Source of the DNA: Halomarinibacterium sp034670265
GTDB taxonomy: Bacteria > Bacteroidota > Bacteroidia > Flavobacteriales > Flavobacteriaceae
NCBI GenBank assembly: GCA_034670265.1
Contig: JAXMNU010000001.1
Coordinates: 62,001 to 126,000 of the forward strand
Length of the DNA stretch: 64,000 nt
Direction of reading: 5' to 3'
Under the pieces are notes generated by a model. The model had not been told where the DNA came from and searched no databases. It saw only the letters and a program-made list of their open reading frames with translations. The stretch's first letter is position 1. Each line of letters opens with the position of its first letter. Below, one piece after another: positions 16,771-27,100 of the stretch. The position numbers were made by a program, and so were the translations under genes.

Positions 16771-17586
16771 ATGGAATTAAGTGATAAGGCAATAGAATGG
16801 GCTAAAGATGCACTCTTTGTGTTTGGTCCTAAAATTATTTCTGCACTCCTCGTACTATTCATTGGTTTATGGGTAATAAAATTATTAATAAAAGGGTTGC
16901 GAAAGTTTTTCGTTAAAAAGGATTTTGATCCTACACTTGAAAAATTCTTGTTGAATCTAAGTTCTTGGGGACTTAAAATAATGCTTTTTATTGTAGTACT
17001 AAGTCAGCTAGGTATTGAATCAACATCATTTATCGCTGTTTTAGGTGCAGCGGGTCTTGCCATTGGACTTGCGTTACAAGGGTCGCTTTCTAATTTTGCG
17101 GGAGGTGTTCTTATAATGATTTTTAGACCATTTAAATTGGGGGATGTCATTCAGGCGCAAGGAGAACTAGGCACTGTAAAGCAAATAGAAATCTTTACTA
17201 CAAAATTATTAACCAAAGAAAATAGGCTAGTTATTATACCTAATGGGGCTCTTTCGAATGGAGCTATAACCAATTTTACGGCAGAAGGGTTTCAGAAAAT
17301 TATACTCACTATAGGAGTCTCATACGATGCAGATATTAAGCAAACAAAGGAAGTCTTAATGACTGCTATAAAAAAACAAGAACATGTAATGGAAGAACCA
17401 GCTCCTGTGGTAGAGTTAGTTAATTTAAATGATAGCTCGATAGATTTCACCGTACGATGTGCTGTCATGAATGAGCATTTCTGGCCAACACAATTTGCAC
17501 TACTTCCAACGATAAAGGAAGATCTTGATGCAGCTGGAATTGAAATTCCATACCCACATCAAGTAGAAATTCAAAAAGAAGGATAG
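16771..17586 (+). CDS. Small-conductance mechanosensitive channel (MscS family)
   Basis: A 271-residue protein with three predicted membrane helices and a soluble tail, close in length to E. coli MscS (286). The pore helix region reads GAAGLAIGLALQGSLSNFAGG near 93-113, followed by IFRPFKLGDVI, the beta domain with VIIPNGALSNGAITNF near 155-170, and a C-terminal alpha/beta part ending PYPHQVEIQ. It should open under membrane tension and release solutes during hypo-osmotic shock. It is a single gene with its own promoter and a shared terminator downstream. Confidence 0.93.
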   Translation: MELSDKAIEWAKDALFVFGPKIISALLVLFIGLWVIKLLIKGLRKFFVKKDFDPTLEKFLLNLSSWGLKIMLFIVVLSQLGIESTSFIAVLGAAGLAIGLALQGSLSNFAGGVLIMIFRPFKLGDVIQAQGELGTVKQIEIFTTKLLTKENRLVIIPNGALSNGAITNFTAEGFQKIILTIGVSYDADIKQTKEVLMTAIKKQEHVMEEPAPVVELVNLNDSSIDFTVRCAVMNEHFWPTQFALLPTIKEDLDAAGIEIPYPHQVEIQKEG

Positions 17587-17600
17587 AAATAAATATAAAA

Positions 17601-17629
17601 AAGCCGCAATCTGCGGCTTTTTTTTTACT
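17601..17629 (+). terminator. Bidirectional rho-independent terminator
   Basis: AAGCCGCA (17601-17608), a 3-base loop and TGCGGCTT (17612-17619), then a run of T to about 17626, with A-rich sequence on the left. It lies between the convergent MscS and symporter genes and can serve both strands. Confidence 0.9.
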
Positions 17630-18929
17630 TATGAGGATAGTTATCGTCCCAATCTTTAACGTGGGGTTCTCCTAATTTACCTTGGCTTTTTGCTACCATC
17701 ATAGATACAGTTGCATCTCCAGTAACATTCACCACAGTTCTACACATATCAAGTGGTCTATCGACTGCAAAAATTAATGCCAATCCTGCTTCTGGAATTC
17801 CTGCTTGCGCTAATACTATAACTAACATCACCATTCCTGCGCCAGGTACTGCAGCAGACCCTATCGAAGCCAATGTAGCTGTTGCAATAATTCCTAATTG
17901 TGCTCCAAAGGAAAGGTCCATTCCAAAGGCTTGTGCTATGAAAACAGCCGCAACAGCTTGATACAAGCTTGTCCCATCCATATTAATAGTGGCACCAATA
18001 GGTAATACAAAACTCGTTACTTCTTTTTTAACCCCTAAATGCTCTTCTACTCTTTCCATGGTTACGGGTAAGGTGGCTGCACTTGAACTTGTAGAAAATG
18101 CCAATAATTGTGCTGGTGCTATTCCATTTAAAAAGTATTTTGGTGATTTCTTAGTGAAAACCCAAACTAACATTAGATACACACAAATCATTAAAGCAAG
18201 TCCTATTACTACACTAATTGCATACATACCTAAAGCCGCAAAGAGATCTGCACTTGGTGCTTCAACCACTAAAGCAGCTAATAGGGCAAAAACTCCATAG
18301 GGTGCAGCTAGCATGATAAGGTCAATCATTTTGAGTATAACTTCATTAAAACCATCGAAGAAATCCTTAACAGGTTTTGATGTTTTTTCAGGGATTAATA
18401 TTAGTCCAATTCCGAAGAAAATAGCGAAGAATATTACCTGAAGCATATTCTTATTATTTGCAGAGGCTCCAATAATATTGTCGGGAACAATATCCACTAA
18501 TGCTTGTAACGGACCTGCCTCCTTTTGCTTTGCAGCTTCTTGCTTTCGCATTTCTGCTTCTCCACCATAAGCTTCCACCAATTCGTTACGTGTATCTTCC
18601 GAAATACTACTCCCCGGTTTTACAATGTTAACAACTGCTAGTCCTATGGAAACAGCAATAACGGTAGTGACAATATACGTAGAGATTGTTCTCAATCCCA
18701 TTTTAGATAGGCTTGAAATATCCTTTAAATCTGAAACTCCTTTAATAAGAGAAGCTAAAATCAAAGGCACCGCAATCAATTTAAGTGCATTGATAAATAT
18801 AGTCCCAAAAGGCTTAACCCAATCACTTATTAATTGTGAACCCCATGAGAAATTGTTTAAAAGAAGTGCTACGACCACTCCTAAGACCATTCCTAAAATT
18901 ATTTGCCAATGTAATGCTAGTTTCTTCAT
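17625..18929 (-). CDS. Dicarboxylate/amino acid:cation symporter (DAACS family)
   Basis: A 434-residue membrane protein of the GltP/DctA family. The serine-rich hairpin AFSTSSSAATLPVTMERV near 280-297, the PIGATINMDGTSLYQAVAAVF stretch near 308-328, and the C-terminal DRPLDMCRTVVNVTGDATVS near 390-410 form the substrate and Na+/H+ sites. It should import glutamate, aspartate or C4-dicarboxylates. It follows aroC by 9 bases on the same strand, so both may share a promoter, though their pathways are unrelated. Substrate choice cannot be settled from sequence. Confidence 0.92.
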   Translation of the reverse strand: MKKLALHWQIILGMVLGVVVALLLNNFSWGSQLISDWVKPFGTIFINALKLIAVPLILASLIKGVSDLKDISSLSKMGLRTISTYIVTTVIAVSIGLAVVNIVKPGSSISEDTRNELVEAYGGEAEMRKQEAAKQKEAGPLQALVDIVPDNIIGASANNKNMLQVIFFAIFFGIGLILIPEKTSKPVKDFFDGFNEVILKMIDLIMLAAPYGVFALLAALVVEAPSADLFAALGMYAISVVIGLALMICVYLMLVWVFTKKSPKYFLNGIAPAQLLAFSTSSSAATLPVTMERVEEHLGVKKEVTSFVLPIGATINMDGTSLYQAVAAVFIAQAFGMDLSFGAQLGIIATATLASIGSAAVPGAGMVMLVIVLAQAGIPEAGLALIFAVDRPLDMCRTVVNVTGDATVSMMVAKSQGKLGEPHVKDWDDNYPHK

Positions 18930-18938
18930 AAAGTTGTT

Positions 18939-20003
18939 TTAAATTTTTGAAAGTCTATTCAGTAAATAAAAATCGGCTAACACTAATGCTGCCATCGCTT
19001 CAACAATAGGGACAGCGCGTGGAACTACACAAGGGTCGTGACGACCTTTCCCTTGCATTTCGACGAGTTCACCTTCAGTATTTATGGTTTCCTGTTGCTG
19101 CATAATGGTTGCCACAGGTTTAAACGCAATGGTAAAGTAAATATCTTCTCCATTCGTAATTCCGCCTTGCACTCCCCCACTATAATTTGTTTTGGTACTT
19201 CCATCCTCGTTAAACAGATCGTTATGTTCACTCCCTTTTAAATGAGTGCCTGCAAATCCGCTACCGTACTCAATTCCTTTTACTGCATTGATTGATAGCA
19301 TAGCTTTCCCTAATTGAGCGTGGAATTTATCAAACACAGGCTCTCCCAATCCAACAGGAACATTTTGTAAGACACAGGTAACCCGCCCACCAACAGTATC
19401 TCCTGCCTTACGAATTTCCTTGATGTAGTCCTCCATTTTCTTAGCCATAGTAGGGTCTGGGCAACGTACTGGATTTTTTTCAATTTCTGAAAAATCTAAT
19501 GCTGAATAATCTGAATCTAATTGTAGCTTCCCAACACCAGAAACGTAGGCGGTAATTTTAACATCTTTAAGTAGTTGTTTCGCTATGGCACCTGCGGCAA
19601 CACGACAAGCCGTTTCTCTGGCCGAAGAACGACCTCCTCCTCTATAGTCACGAATACCGTATTTTTTGTCGTACGTATAATCGGCATGAGATGGTCGATA
19701 GACATCTTTTATATGCGAATAGTCTTTCGACTTTTGATTGGTGTTTTCAATGACAAAACCAATAGGGGTTCCTGTAGTTTTTCCTTCAAATATTCCTGAA
19801 AGAAACTTGACAGTATCAGGTTCCTTACGTTGAGTAACGATAGCAGACTGTCCAGGTTTACGACGTTGCATTTCCGCTTCAATAGCTTCAAAATCGATAG
19901 TTAGTCCAGCTGGGCATCCATCGATAATTCCGCCAAGAGCATCCCCATGGGATTCTCCAAAAGTGGTGAGCTTAAATGCATTTCCGAAGGTATTTCCTGC
20001 CAT
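18939..20003 (-). CDS. aroC: Chorismate synthase
   Basis: A 354-residue protein of standard AroC length. Conserved stretches are FGESHGDALGGIIDGCPAG near 12-30, RRKPGQSAIVTQRKEPD near 47-63, DYRGGGRSSARETACRVAAG near 119-138 and GRHDPCVVPRAVPIVEAM near 320-337. It converts 5-enolpyruvylshikimate-3-phosphate to chorismate with reduced FMN, the last common step to aromatic amino acids, folate and menaquinone. A -7 like element lies at 20017-20024. The symporter gene follows closely. Confidence 0.97.
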   Translation of the reverse strand: MAGNTFGNAFKLTTFGESHGDALGGIIDGCPAGLTIDFEAIEAEMQRRKPGQSAIVTQRKEPDTVKFLSGIFEGKTTGTPIGFVIENTNQKSKDYSHIKDVYRPSHADYTYDKKYGIRDYRGGGRSSARETACRVAAGAIAKQLLKDVKITAYVSGVGKLQLDSDYSALDFSEIEKNPVRCPDPTMAKKMEDYIKEIRKAGDTVGGRVTCVLQNVPVGLGEPVFDKFHAQLGKAMLSINAVKGIEYGSGFAGTHLKGSEHNDLFNEDGSTKTNYSGGVQGGITNGEDIYFTIAFKPVATIMQQQETINTEGELVEMQGKGRHDPCVVPRAVPIVEAMAALVLADFYLLNRLSKI

Positions 20004-20016
20004 ACACTGTTTTCAA

Positions 20017-20024
20017 CAAATGTA
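20017..20024 (-). promoter_or_regulatory. Putative -7 element for aroC
   Basis: On the minus strand TACATTTG matches TAnnTTTG, 13 nt before the ATG at 20003. The -33 region is A/T-rich without a clean TTTG. Confidence 0.45.
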
Positions 20025-20042
20025 ACTGATTACAGTTGAAAA

Positions 20043-20079
20043 ATAAAAAAAATCGCCCCCTTTGGTAAAGAAGACGATT
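20043..20079 (-). terminator. Terminator closing the surface-protein operon
   Basis: On the minus strand a 13-bp stem (20079-20067 with 20063-20051, three G-U pairs, ACC loop) is followed by a U-tract (20050-20045). It lies 27 bases past the stop of the last gene of the run that begins at 32491 or 36232. Confidence 0.75.
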
Positions 20080-20105
20080 AACAGAGTGAATCTTAATTAA
20101 ATTGG

Positions 20106-20690
20106 TTAGTTTTCCTTTTGAAGCGTACTCTGTTCTCTTAAATACTTAATATAGTAAATAATTTCATTGGTATTTCTTAAGTGTGTTTCAAAAATATCTG
20201 GCCGTAAAACATTGGGTTTCCCCTCAATTATTTCAGTTATTTGAGGATCAAAAAAAGCATACGTATAAAATGCTGCAGAAACTACTTTGTCTGTTGGAAT
20301 TACACTATCGTAGGCAAAAATATAATTAACTACTTCCTCTTTGTGTTCTGGATACAAAGTAATCATTTGCCAAAATGCTCTTTGTAATTCCATTGTTTTA
20401 AGGCTATTGGCAACATCTTCAAAAGTGTATTGATCTTTATATACGGAGTTTCGATAATTTACATCTGCAATTAACTTCTTTGCTTCATAGCTAAAACTCA
20501 TGGTATTTCCATCCACTTTAACGCCAGGCTCTTCTAATTCTTCTAACCATAGTTTGTAGTTTTCTTCATTTTCAAGTAAAACAATAGCGTCCTCAACAGG
20601 AATGGCAATATTATCTGTGGTTTCTTGGGCATTCGCATTGGTAAAACTTAGTGGTAAAACCAAAAGAAATGTCAAAATACTATTTTTCAT
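20106..20690 (-). CDS. Secreted protein of unknown function
   Basis: From the chosen start (MKNSILTFLLVLPLS) the protein has a signal peptide, cut near ANAQ, and about 170 mature residues. Two other in-frame ATGs lie just upstream (20696, 20708). The mature part is helix-rich and acidic: PVEDAIVLLENEENYKLWLEELEEP near the start, FEDVANSLKTMELQRAFWQM in the middle, and THLRNTNEIIYYIKYLREQ near the end. There is no sorting domain, lipobox or known motif, so it is probably periplasmic. It overlaps the preceding repeat-protein gene by about 10 bases and precedes the operon terminator. It may be a periplasmic accessory of the surface proteins, but that is inferred from position only. Confidence 0.65.
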   Translation of the reverse strand: MKNSILTFLLVLPLSFTNANAQETTDNIAIPVEDAIVLLENEENYKLWLEELEEPGVKVDGNTMSFSYEAKKLIADVNYRNSVYKDQYTFEDVANSLKTMELQRAFWQMITLYPEHKEEVVNYIFAYDSVIPTDKVVSAAFYTYAFFDPQITEIIEGKPNVLRPDIFETHLRNTNEIIYYIKYLREQSTLQKEN

Positions 20691-23600
20691 TTGCATATAT
20701 GATTTCATTTTGTTTCGCTTTTGTAATTTTTACTGAAATTCTTTCCAATTTTTCTTCTAAAGATTCAATTTTAGTATCAAGATTGTTTTGCTGTATCTCA
20801 ATTTCTGTTAGCATTAAACTAAAATCATAATCATTTACCCCCACTACCGTATTTACTAATTTTGGACCTTCTTTTAAATTCGTTTCCCAAGAACGTCCTA
20901 CGGCGAATGCATAATCTTCCGCAGTCATAGTATTGGGAGAAATGGCTTTTCCGTAGCCAAGGATGGTTTTTGATGCTACGATATAGTCACCATTTTTAAC
21001 GGGTCCCAAAACTTTAACAGGAACTTGCCCCATAAAAGCAATGGTATTCCCTAGGATAAAACCTTTTTCCTCGGGAGCATTCCCTAAAATAATTGGGCGA
21101 TGAGAAACCACCATGATTTGTTCGGCATTTGTTAGATCTCGTGAAATTTTTCCACCCACAACACCTACAATATCTCCTGCGGAAATATTTTCAGAAACAT
21201 CCACTCTTTCAAGCCATTCTGCATAATCACCATTGCCCGATGTATATTCTACACCAATTTTATTGAACTCATCAATAACGTTAGTAACACCCGTTAAACC
21301 TGCTGCAACTCCATCAGCAAGATCAATCCCCACAAAGTTTGAAAGCAGATTTAGAACATAAATATTATCGTAAATAGTGTTATCTCTAAAATCACTCATG
21401 GACTGTGCACGTATCACGCCAGTTTGTCTACCATCTTTATCCTGAAAAGAAATGTACTCATTTTCTTTAGTTAATGAATTGGACACAGTACCCATTGAAA
21501 CATCTGGCAATTCTATGTTTGGAAAACCATCTACAGTAATTGTGGTTGGTAGTTTTGGCATATATTGTGACAAATCTGGTATAGTTGGGGATGAAAGAGG
21601 AATGGTTGGTAGATTTACCCCAGGAAAATAAATTCTAGGGATGGCAGGAACGCAAACATTTACAGGGGGAATACAAACAGTATAACAGCCAACAAAGGGA
21701 ACACAAATACTGTAACAATATTGCCCTGAGCACACTGCACTATTTCCATTATAGAAAGTGACCTCATTTTGTAATACCTGTCCTGGCATATTTAAGGAAG
21801 GAAATGCCTTCGGCAATCCTAATCCAGAATTGATTTTATTAAAAATAAAATTGTTTACATCAATTAAAGAACCTCGTCGCATGGTGCTAGGGGTTAATGC
21901 AATAACATCTCCTAAATCCAAATTAGGATCAGCTCCCGAATTGTTAACTGCTGCAACTAATAAATCTTTTGCTGCATTAATAGCCGTTGGAATAGGAATA
22001 GGTAATGAATTGTAATTACTCCCGTTCCAAGCACCGTGGGTTCTCCCTAATTTTATTAAAATTCCATCGCCGTTTCCAGTATTTGTATTCGAAAAAGTAG
22101 CAATGGCTTCCGTTGTATCGCCAGACACATTAATACTACCCGTTGAAATACTAGTTAAAGTAGAAGTGCCAGTAACGGTTAAATCATTATTTATCAAAGT
22201 TGCCCCTTGAATGGTTAAAGTTGAACTCAATGTCGATACTCCATTTACTTGTAAAGTACCTGAAAGACTGGTGCTAGCTCCATTGGCAACTAAAAGTTCA
22301 TTTAGAGTTGTGGCTTCATCCACCACTAACCTACCTGTAAGTAGTGTTGCATTGTTGTTTTCAACCCTAAGATTATCTAAAAGATTTGTTGTTCCTTCAA
22401 CATTTAATGTTCCTGAAAGTGTTGAAGGGCTTGAATTTGTTACCGCTAAACTATTTTGAAATAATGTAATCCCATCTACAGTTAAGTCCCCATTTAATGA
22501 TGAAGAAGCTCCATTTGTGACTTCTAATGAATTATTTAAATTACTAACTCCATTAACTGTTAAAGTCCCCGTAGCATACATTTTTTCTTGATTAGTAACT
22601 GTAAGCGTATTGTTTAAGGTTGTAAGGTCATTTACCTTTAGGTCATTTTCGATGAGTGTGTTCCCAATAACATTTAAGTTTCCAGACAAATGTGTATTTT
22701 CATTATTGTTAACAAAAAGCGCATCATTTAGGTTTGTGTTTCCATTTACGGTAAGATTATTACCAAAATTAATTTCACCATTTACATTTAATGGTCCTGT
22801 TAAAAGAGTTGTAGCACCATTATTTACCCATAATCCATTATTTAAATTTGTAGCTAAATCCACAACTAAAGTACCAGATAAATAAGAGTTGCTAGCATTA
22901 TTTACTCTAAAAATGTTGTTTTTATCTGTACCCCCAATAACTTGAAGGGTATTGTTTAAAGTAGTTTGACCATCTGTTTTTAATGTCCCCGTTAGATGTG
23001 TGGGAGTATTGTTGTTTACATCAAGTGAGTTGTTTAAATAGGTGCTACCTTCAACAATTAAATTATCTACCAAAGTTGTTATTCCTTGTACATTTAATGG
23101 ACCGCTTATAGTAAGAGTACTTCCATTATTAATATTAACATCTCCGTTTAAATCGGTTTGCCCCTCTACACGAAGAGTACCAGTTAAAACTGCTGCACTA
23201 TTATTATTTACTCTTAAACTTCCATTTAAATTGGCAACCCCATCTACGTTCAAATTACTATCCAACTGAGTATTACCAGTTACATTTAAAGGACCACTAG
23301 CGTCTAGTTCACTTCCATTATTTACATTAACGGTATTGTTTAAATCGGTTTGTCCATCTACTGTAAGTGTTCCTGTTAGAACAGTTGAGCTATTGTTATT
23401 TACTTTTAGATTTCCATTTAAATTGGTAACTCCATCTACGTTAAGATTACTACCTAACTGAGTGTTACCATTTACATCTAACGAACCACTAAGATTAAGT
23501 TCACTTCCATTGTTTACATTAACGATATTGTTTAAGTCGGCTTGTCCATCAACCGCAAGAGAGCCTGTTAGATATGTTGAGCTTTCATTAGAAACCGAAA

Positions 23601-24099
23601 GCGAACTATTTAGATTAGTCGTTCCCTCCACTAGCAATGTATCTCCCCAATAGGCAGGTCCATCTAATGCAAAATAGCCTGTTGCGATAATATCTCTGTG
23701 AAAGGCATAGGGCAAGAATGTAAGTTCACTTTTTCCTAAATCAGCAAACTGACCATTAAGATTTACCTCTACTTGTAAATCTTTGCGTTCTCCTCCCCAA
23801 AATATATCAGTAAAACCATTAGCAGTTAATGCATTTCCTTGTCCTATAATGATATTCACCATTCCATAGGCATCTGTTCTGGTATCCTGTGTTTCTTGAT
23901 ATTCTATATTTCCAGATTCATCAAGAATTGTGAATCGAAGCGTAACTTCTGTTTTGGGAAGAATATTTCCAGTAGCATTAACTCCTGGGAGTTCTTGTTG
24001 GTTTGGGTCAATAATAATTGCTTGATAACTTAACCCATCTGTTTGGGCATTGGTTATAAAAGCAGATAATATTGCGAGTATGAAAATTATTTTTTTCAT
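20680..24099 (-). CDS. Giant beta-repeat secreted protein B (fibre-like, tail-fibre-type C-terminal domain)
   Basis: A 1139-residue protein with a signal peptide (MKKIIFILAILSAFITNAQ). An N-terminal domain (about 20-140) starts TDGLSYQAIIIDPNQQELPG. About 550 residues of short repeats follow, with core L-x-V-x-G/N and spacings of 12 or 14 residues, Asn/Thr/Ser-rich (for example LTGTLTVDGQTDLNNTVNVN). Such repeats probably stack as a beta-helix or trimeric beta-roll. A Pro-rich linker with six cysteines lies near 810-850. The C-terminal domain (about 885-1139) has SGNGDYAEWLERVD, AEQIMVVSHRPIILGN and FMGQVPVKVLGPVKNGDYIV, resembling C-terminal domains of phage tail-fibre-like proteins, and ends in a coiled coil. 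It is a tandem paralogue of the gene 2 bases upstream. No T9SS sorting signal is seen. Confidence 0.75.
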   Translation of the reverse strand: MKKIIFILAILSAFITNAQTDGLSYQAIIIDPNQQELPGVNATGNILPKTEVTLRFTILDESGNIEYQETQDTRTDAYGMVNIIIGQGNALTANGFTDIFWGGERKDLQVEVNLNGQFADLGKSELTFLPYAFHRDIIATGYFALDGPAYWGDTLLVEGTTNLNSSLSVSNESSTYLTGSLAVDGQADLNNIVNVNNGSELNLSGSLDVNGNTQLGSNLNVDGVTNLNGNLKVNNNSSTVLTGTLTVDGQTDLNNTVNVNNGSELDASGPLNVTGNTQLDSNLNVDGVANLNGSLRVNNNSAAVLTGTLRVEGQTDLNGDVNINNGSTLTISGPLNVQGITTLVDNLIVEGSTYLNNSLDVNNNTPTHLTGTLKTDGQTTLNNTLQVIGGTDKNNIFRVNNASNSYLSGTLVVDLATNLNNGLWVNNGATTLLTGPLNVNGEINFGNNLTVNGNTNLNDALFVNNNENTHLSGNLNVIGNTLIENDLKVNDLTTLNNTLTVTNQEKMYATGTLTVNGVSNLNNSLEVTNGASSSLNGDLTVDGITLFQNSLAVTNSSPSTLSGTLNVEGTTNLLDNLRVENNNATLLTGRLVVDEATTLNELLVANGASTSLSGTLQVNGVSTLSSTLTIQGATLINNDLTVTGTSTLTSISTGSINVSGDTTEAIATFSNTNTGNGDGILIKLGRTHGAWNGSNYNSLPIPIPTAINAAKDLLVAAVNNSGADPNLDLGDVIALTPSTMRRGSLIDVNNFIFNKINSGLGLPKAFPSLNMPGQVLQNEVTFYNGNSAVCSGQYCYSICVPFVGCYTVCIPPVNVCVPAIPRIYFPGVNLPTIPLSSPTIPDLSQYMPKLPTTITVDGFPNIELPDVSMGTVSNSLTKENEYISFQDKDGRQTGVIRAQSMSDFRDNTIYDNIYVLNLLSNFVGIDLADGVAAGLTGVTNVIDEFNKIGVEYTSGNGDYAEWLERVDVSENISAGDIVGVVGGKISRDLTNAEQIMVVSHRPIILGNAPEEKGFILGNTIAFMGQVPVKVLGPVKNGDYIVASKTILGYGKAISPNTMTAEDYAFAVGRSWETNLKEGPKLVNTVVGVNDYDFSLMLTEIEIQQNNLDTKIESLEEKLERISVKITKAKQNEIIYANEK

Positions 24100-24101
24100 A
24101 A

Positions 24102-27100
24102 TTAGTTATTTTCTAATAATAGTTCATTCGCTTTAGAATCGAGTTCAATTACTTGAGCTTCAATTTTCTTGAATTTATCTTCATACAATGCTTGTTTTTT
24201 CTGAAGCTTTTGAACAATTTGGATCCAATCTCCATTATGTACTCCCACTACTGTGTTTACCAACTTAGGACCTTCTTTTAAGTTTTCTTCCCAAGAACGC
24301 CCTACCGTATATTTAAAATCTTGGGCGGTCATATTGTTAGGAGCAATAGCTTTTCCGTAGCCCTTTATACTAGTTTCAGCAACAATGTAATCTCCTGTAT
24401 GAACAGGTCCTAAAACCTTCACAGGAACTTGTCCCATAAAAGCTACATTATTGCCAAATTGAGTTTGTCCTTCTTCAGGGGCATTTCCCAAAATGATTGG
24501 GCGATGAGAAACGACCATGACTTGTTCGGCATTTTCTAAATCACGTGTTATTTTTCCACCTACTACAGCAATAATATCACCTGCTGAAATAAATTCGGTA
24601 GCATCCTTTCTCTCTAACCATTCGGCATAATCTCCATTCCCTGAAGAATACTCCACTCCTATTTTATTGAATTCATCAATAAAGTTGGTAATGGCAACAG
24701 TTCCTGAAGTTATTCCGTCTAATAAGTCAATGCCAACAAAATCTGAAAGTAGATTCAGCATATAGATATTATCCAATAAGGTGTTTTCTTTAAAATCCCA
24801 TAAGGATTGTGCACGGATGGTTCCTGTTTTTCTTCCATCCTTATCCTGAAACGTAATATATTCGTTCTCCTTGGTAAGGGAGTCTGGCGATACATCTCCT
24901 GCCGTTGCAGGCAAATAGTTTACAATAATATCGGCGGGAAGTACAACAAAAGGGAGGTCTCCTACAGGAAGGTTAATAGGTAAACTTGGAATGTACTGTC
25001 CTGGATTTGGTATTTGTGCTGGAGGAATTGGGATAGGTATATTAGGCAATGGTATCGTTGGTATAGACCAAGATGGAATAGAAATATTTACAAATGGAAT
25101 ATTTACCCCACCAAACACATTATACCCATTTAATAAGGTGGTTCCTGGAACTGTCAAGTCTGGAAACGCAATAGGTAATGTTAACCCTCCTGATGTACCG
25201 CTAATTGATCTCGTGTTTATTTCAGAAAAAATAAGATTGTTTACATAGTTAAACGTAGCGATTCTCTGTGCGGCGGGAGCAAAAGCGATAACTTCTGAAA
25301 AAGTAATGGGACCGCCATTGGCATTTTGTATTCTGGCTTTTAAGACATTTAAAGGTCCCTGAAGATCACTCTGTATAGGGTTTGGATAATTATAAACTGT
25401 TCCCCCATTTAAGGCACCGTGATTTTTACCTAACTTAATAATAATTCCATCTCCTGTTGCACTATTTGTATTCACAAAACTGGCAATATAATTTGCATTA
25501 TCGCTTTCAACATTAATAGTTTGGGTATTTAAACTACTTAAAAAAGTATTTCCTGTTACCGTTAAATCGTTATTGATTGTGGTAGCACCCGCAACAGTAA
25601 GAATATCATTTAAGGTAGTTGCCCCTGTAACATCAAGTATGCCAGATAATTCTGTTGAACTTCCATTGGCAACTGTTAATGAGCTATTTAAAGTTGACTC
25701 GTTATCGACGGTTAGTGTCCCAGTAAGCACTGTACTACTTCCGTTTAGTACAGATAATTCATTTTGTAATGTAGTTGCTTCTCCTACTTCTAAAGTCCCA
25801 GAAAGTAAGGTAGGTGTATTATTAGCAACTTCTAGTGAGTTGTTTAAAGTGGTTTCACCATCAACAGTAAGAGTTCCTGTTAAGTTTGTTGGACTTGCAT
25901 TCAATACATTTAAAGTATTATTTAAATACGTTTCACCATCCACAGTTAGTTGCCCAGTCAAATTAGTTTCAGAAGCATTTGCAACAGTAAGCCCCAAGTT
26001 TAAGGTAGTTTCCCCATTCACTATAAGTGTTCCATCCATATTAGAAGCGCCTTCTACAAAAAGACTTCCAGTAAGGTTTGTAGGCGCATTATTATTCACA
26101 AAAAGTGAGCCGTTTAAGTTGGTAATACCATTTACAGTTAGGTTGTTATTTAAGCCAATAGGACCATCTACATTTAGTGGTCCCGATAAAAATGTAGGGC
26201 TTCCGTTATTTACAGATAAACTACTGTTTAAGTTCGTTTCTAAGTCAACTGTTAAACTCCCCGAAAGTATTGAAGGGCTCTGATTGTTTACATTAAAAAA
26301 ACTTTCAAGGTTTGTTGCTCCATTTACTGTTAGGCTATTATCGAGTAGGGTTTGTCCCTCCACAGTCAAGGTACCAGAAAGTCTACTTGGACTGTTATTA
26401 TTTACATCAAGTGAGTTGTTTAAATTGGTAGTACCTTCAACAATTAAATCATCCCCAAGGGTTGTTACTCCCTCTACGTTTAATGGGCCACTTAGATTAA
26501 GACCGCTTCCATTATTAATATTTACATCGCCATTTAAATCGGTTTGTCCATCAACTCTAAGCGTGCCTGTTAGTACTGTGGCGCTATTATTATTTACATT
26601 TAATTCACTATTTAAATTCGTGATTCCATCTACGGTAAGATTACTATCAAGCTGTGTATCTCCAACTACATTTAGTGGTCCACTAGCATTAAGTGTGCTA
26701 CCATTATTAACGTTTACAGTATTGTTTAAATCGGTTTGACCGTCCACTTGAAGCGTACCCGTTAGTAAAGTCGCACTGTTATTATTTACATTTAATTCAC
26801 TATTTAAATTAGTATTTCCATTTACAGTTAAATTACTATCAAGCTGTGTATCACCAGCAACATTTAAAGGGCCACTAGCATTAAGAGCACTACCATTATT
26901 AATATTTACTGTATTGTTTAAATCAGTTTGACCATCTACAGAGAGTGTCCCTGTTAAATTCGTAGAGCTTTCATTATTTACTGAAAGCGAACTGTTTAAA
27001 TTGGTTGCTCCTTCTACTATTAGAGAATCTCCTAAAGTTGCAGGTCCATCTAAAGCAAAATAACCAGTTGCAATAATATCTCTATGATAGGCATACGGGA

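Noticed and set aside
22211..26739. Plus-strand open frames opposite the repeat proteins
   Set aside because: Their repeated Val/Ser/Thr/Pro-rich peptides are the complement of the minus-strand repeats, whose genes have signal peptides, tight spacing and domain structure.
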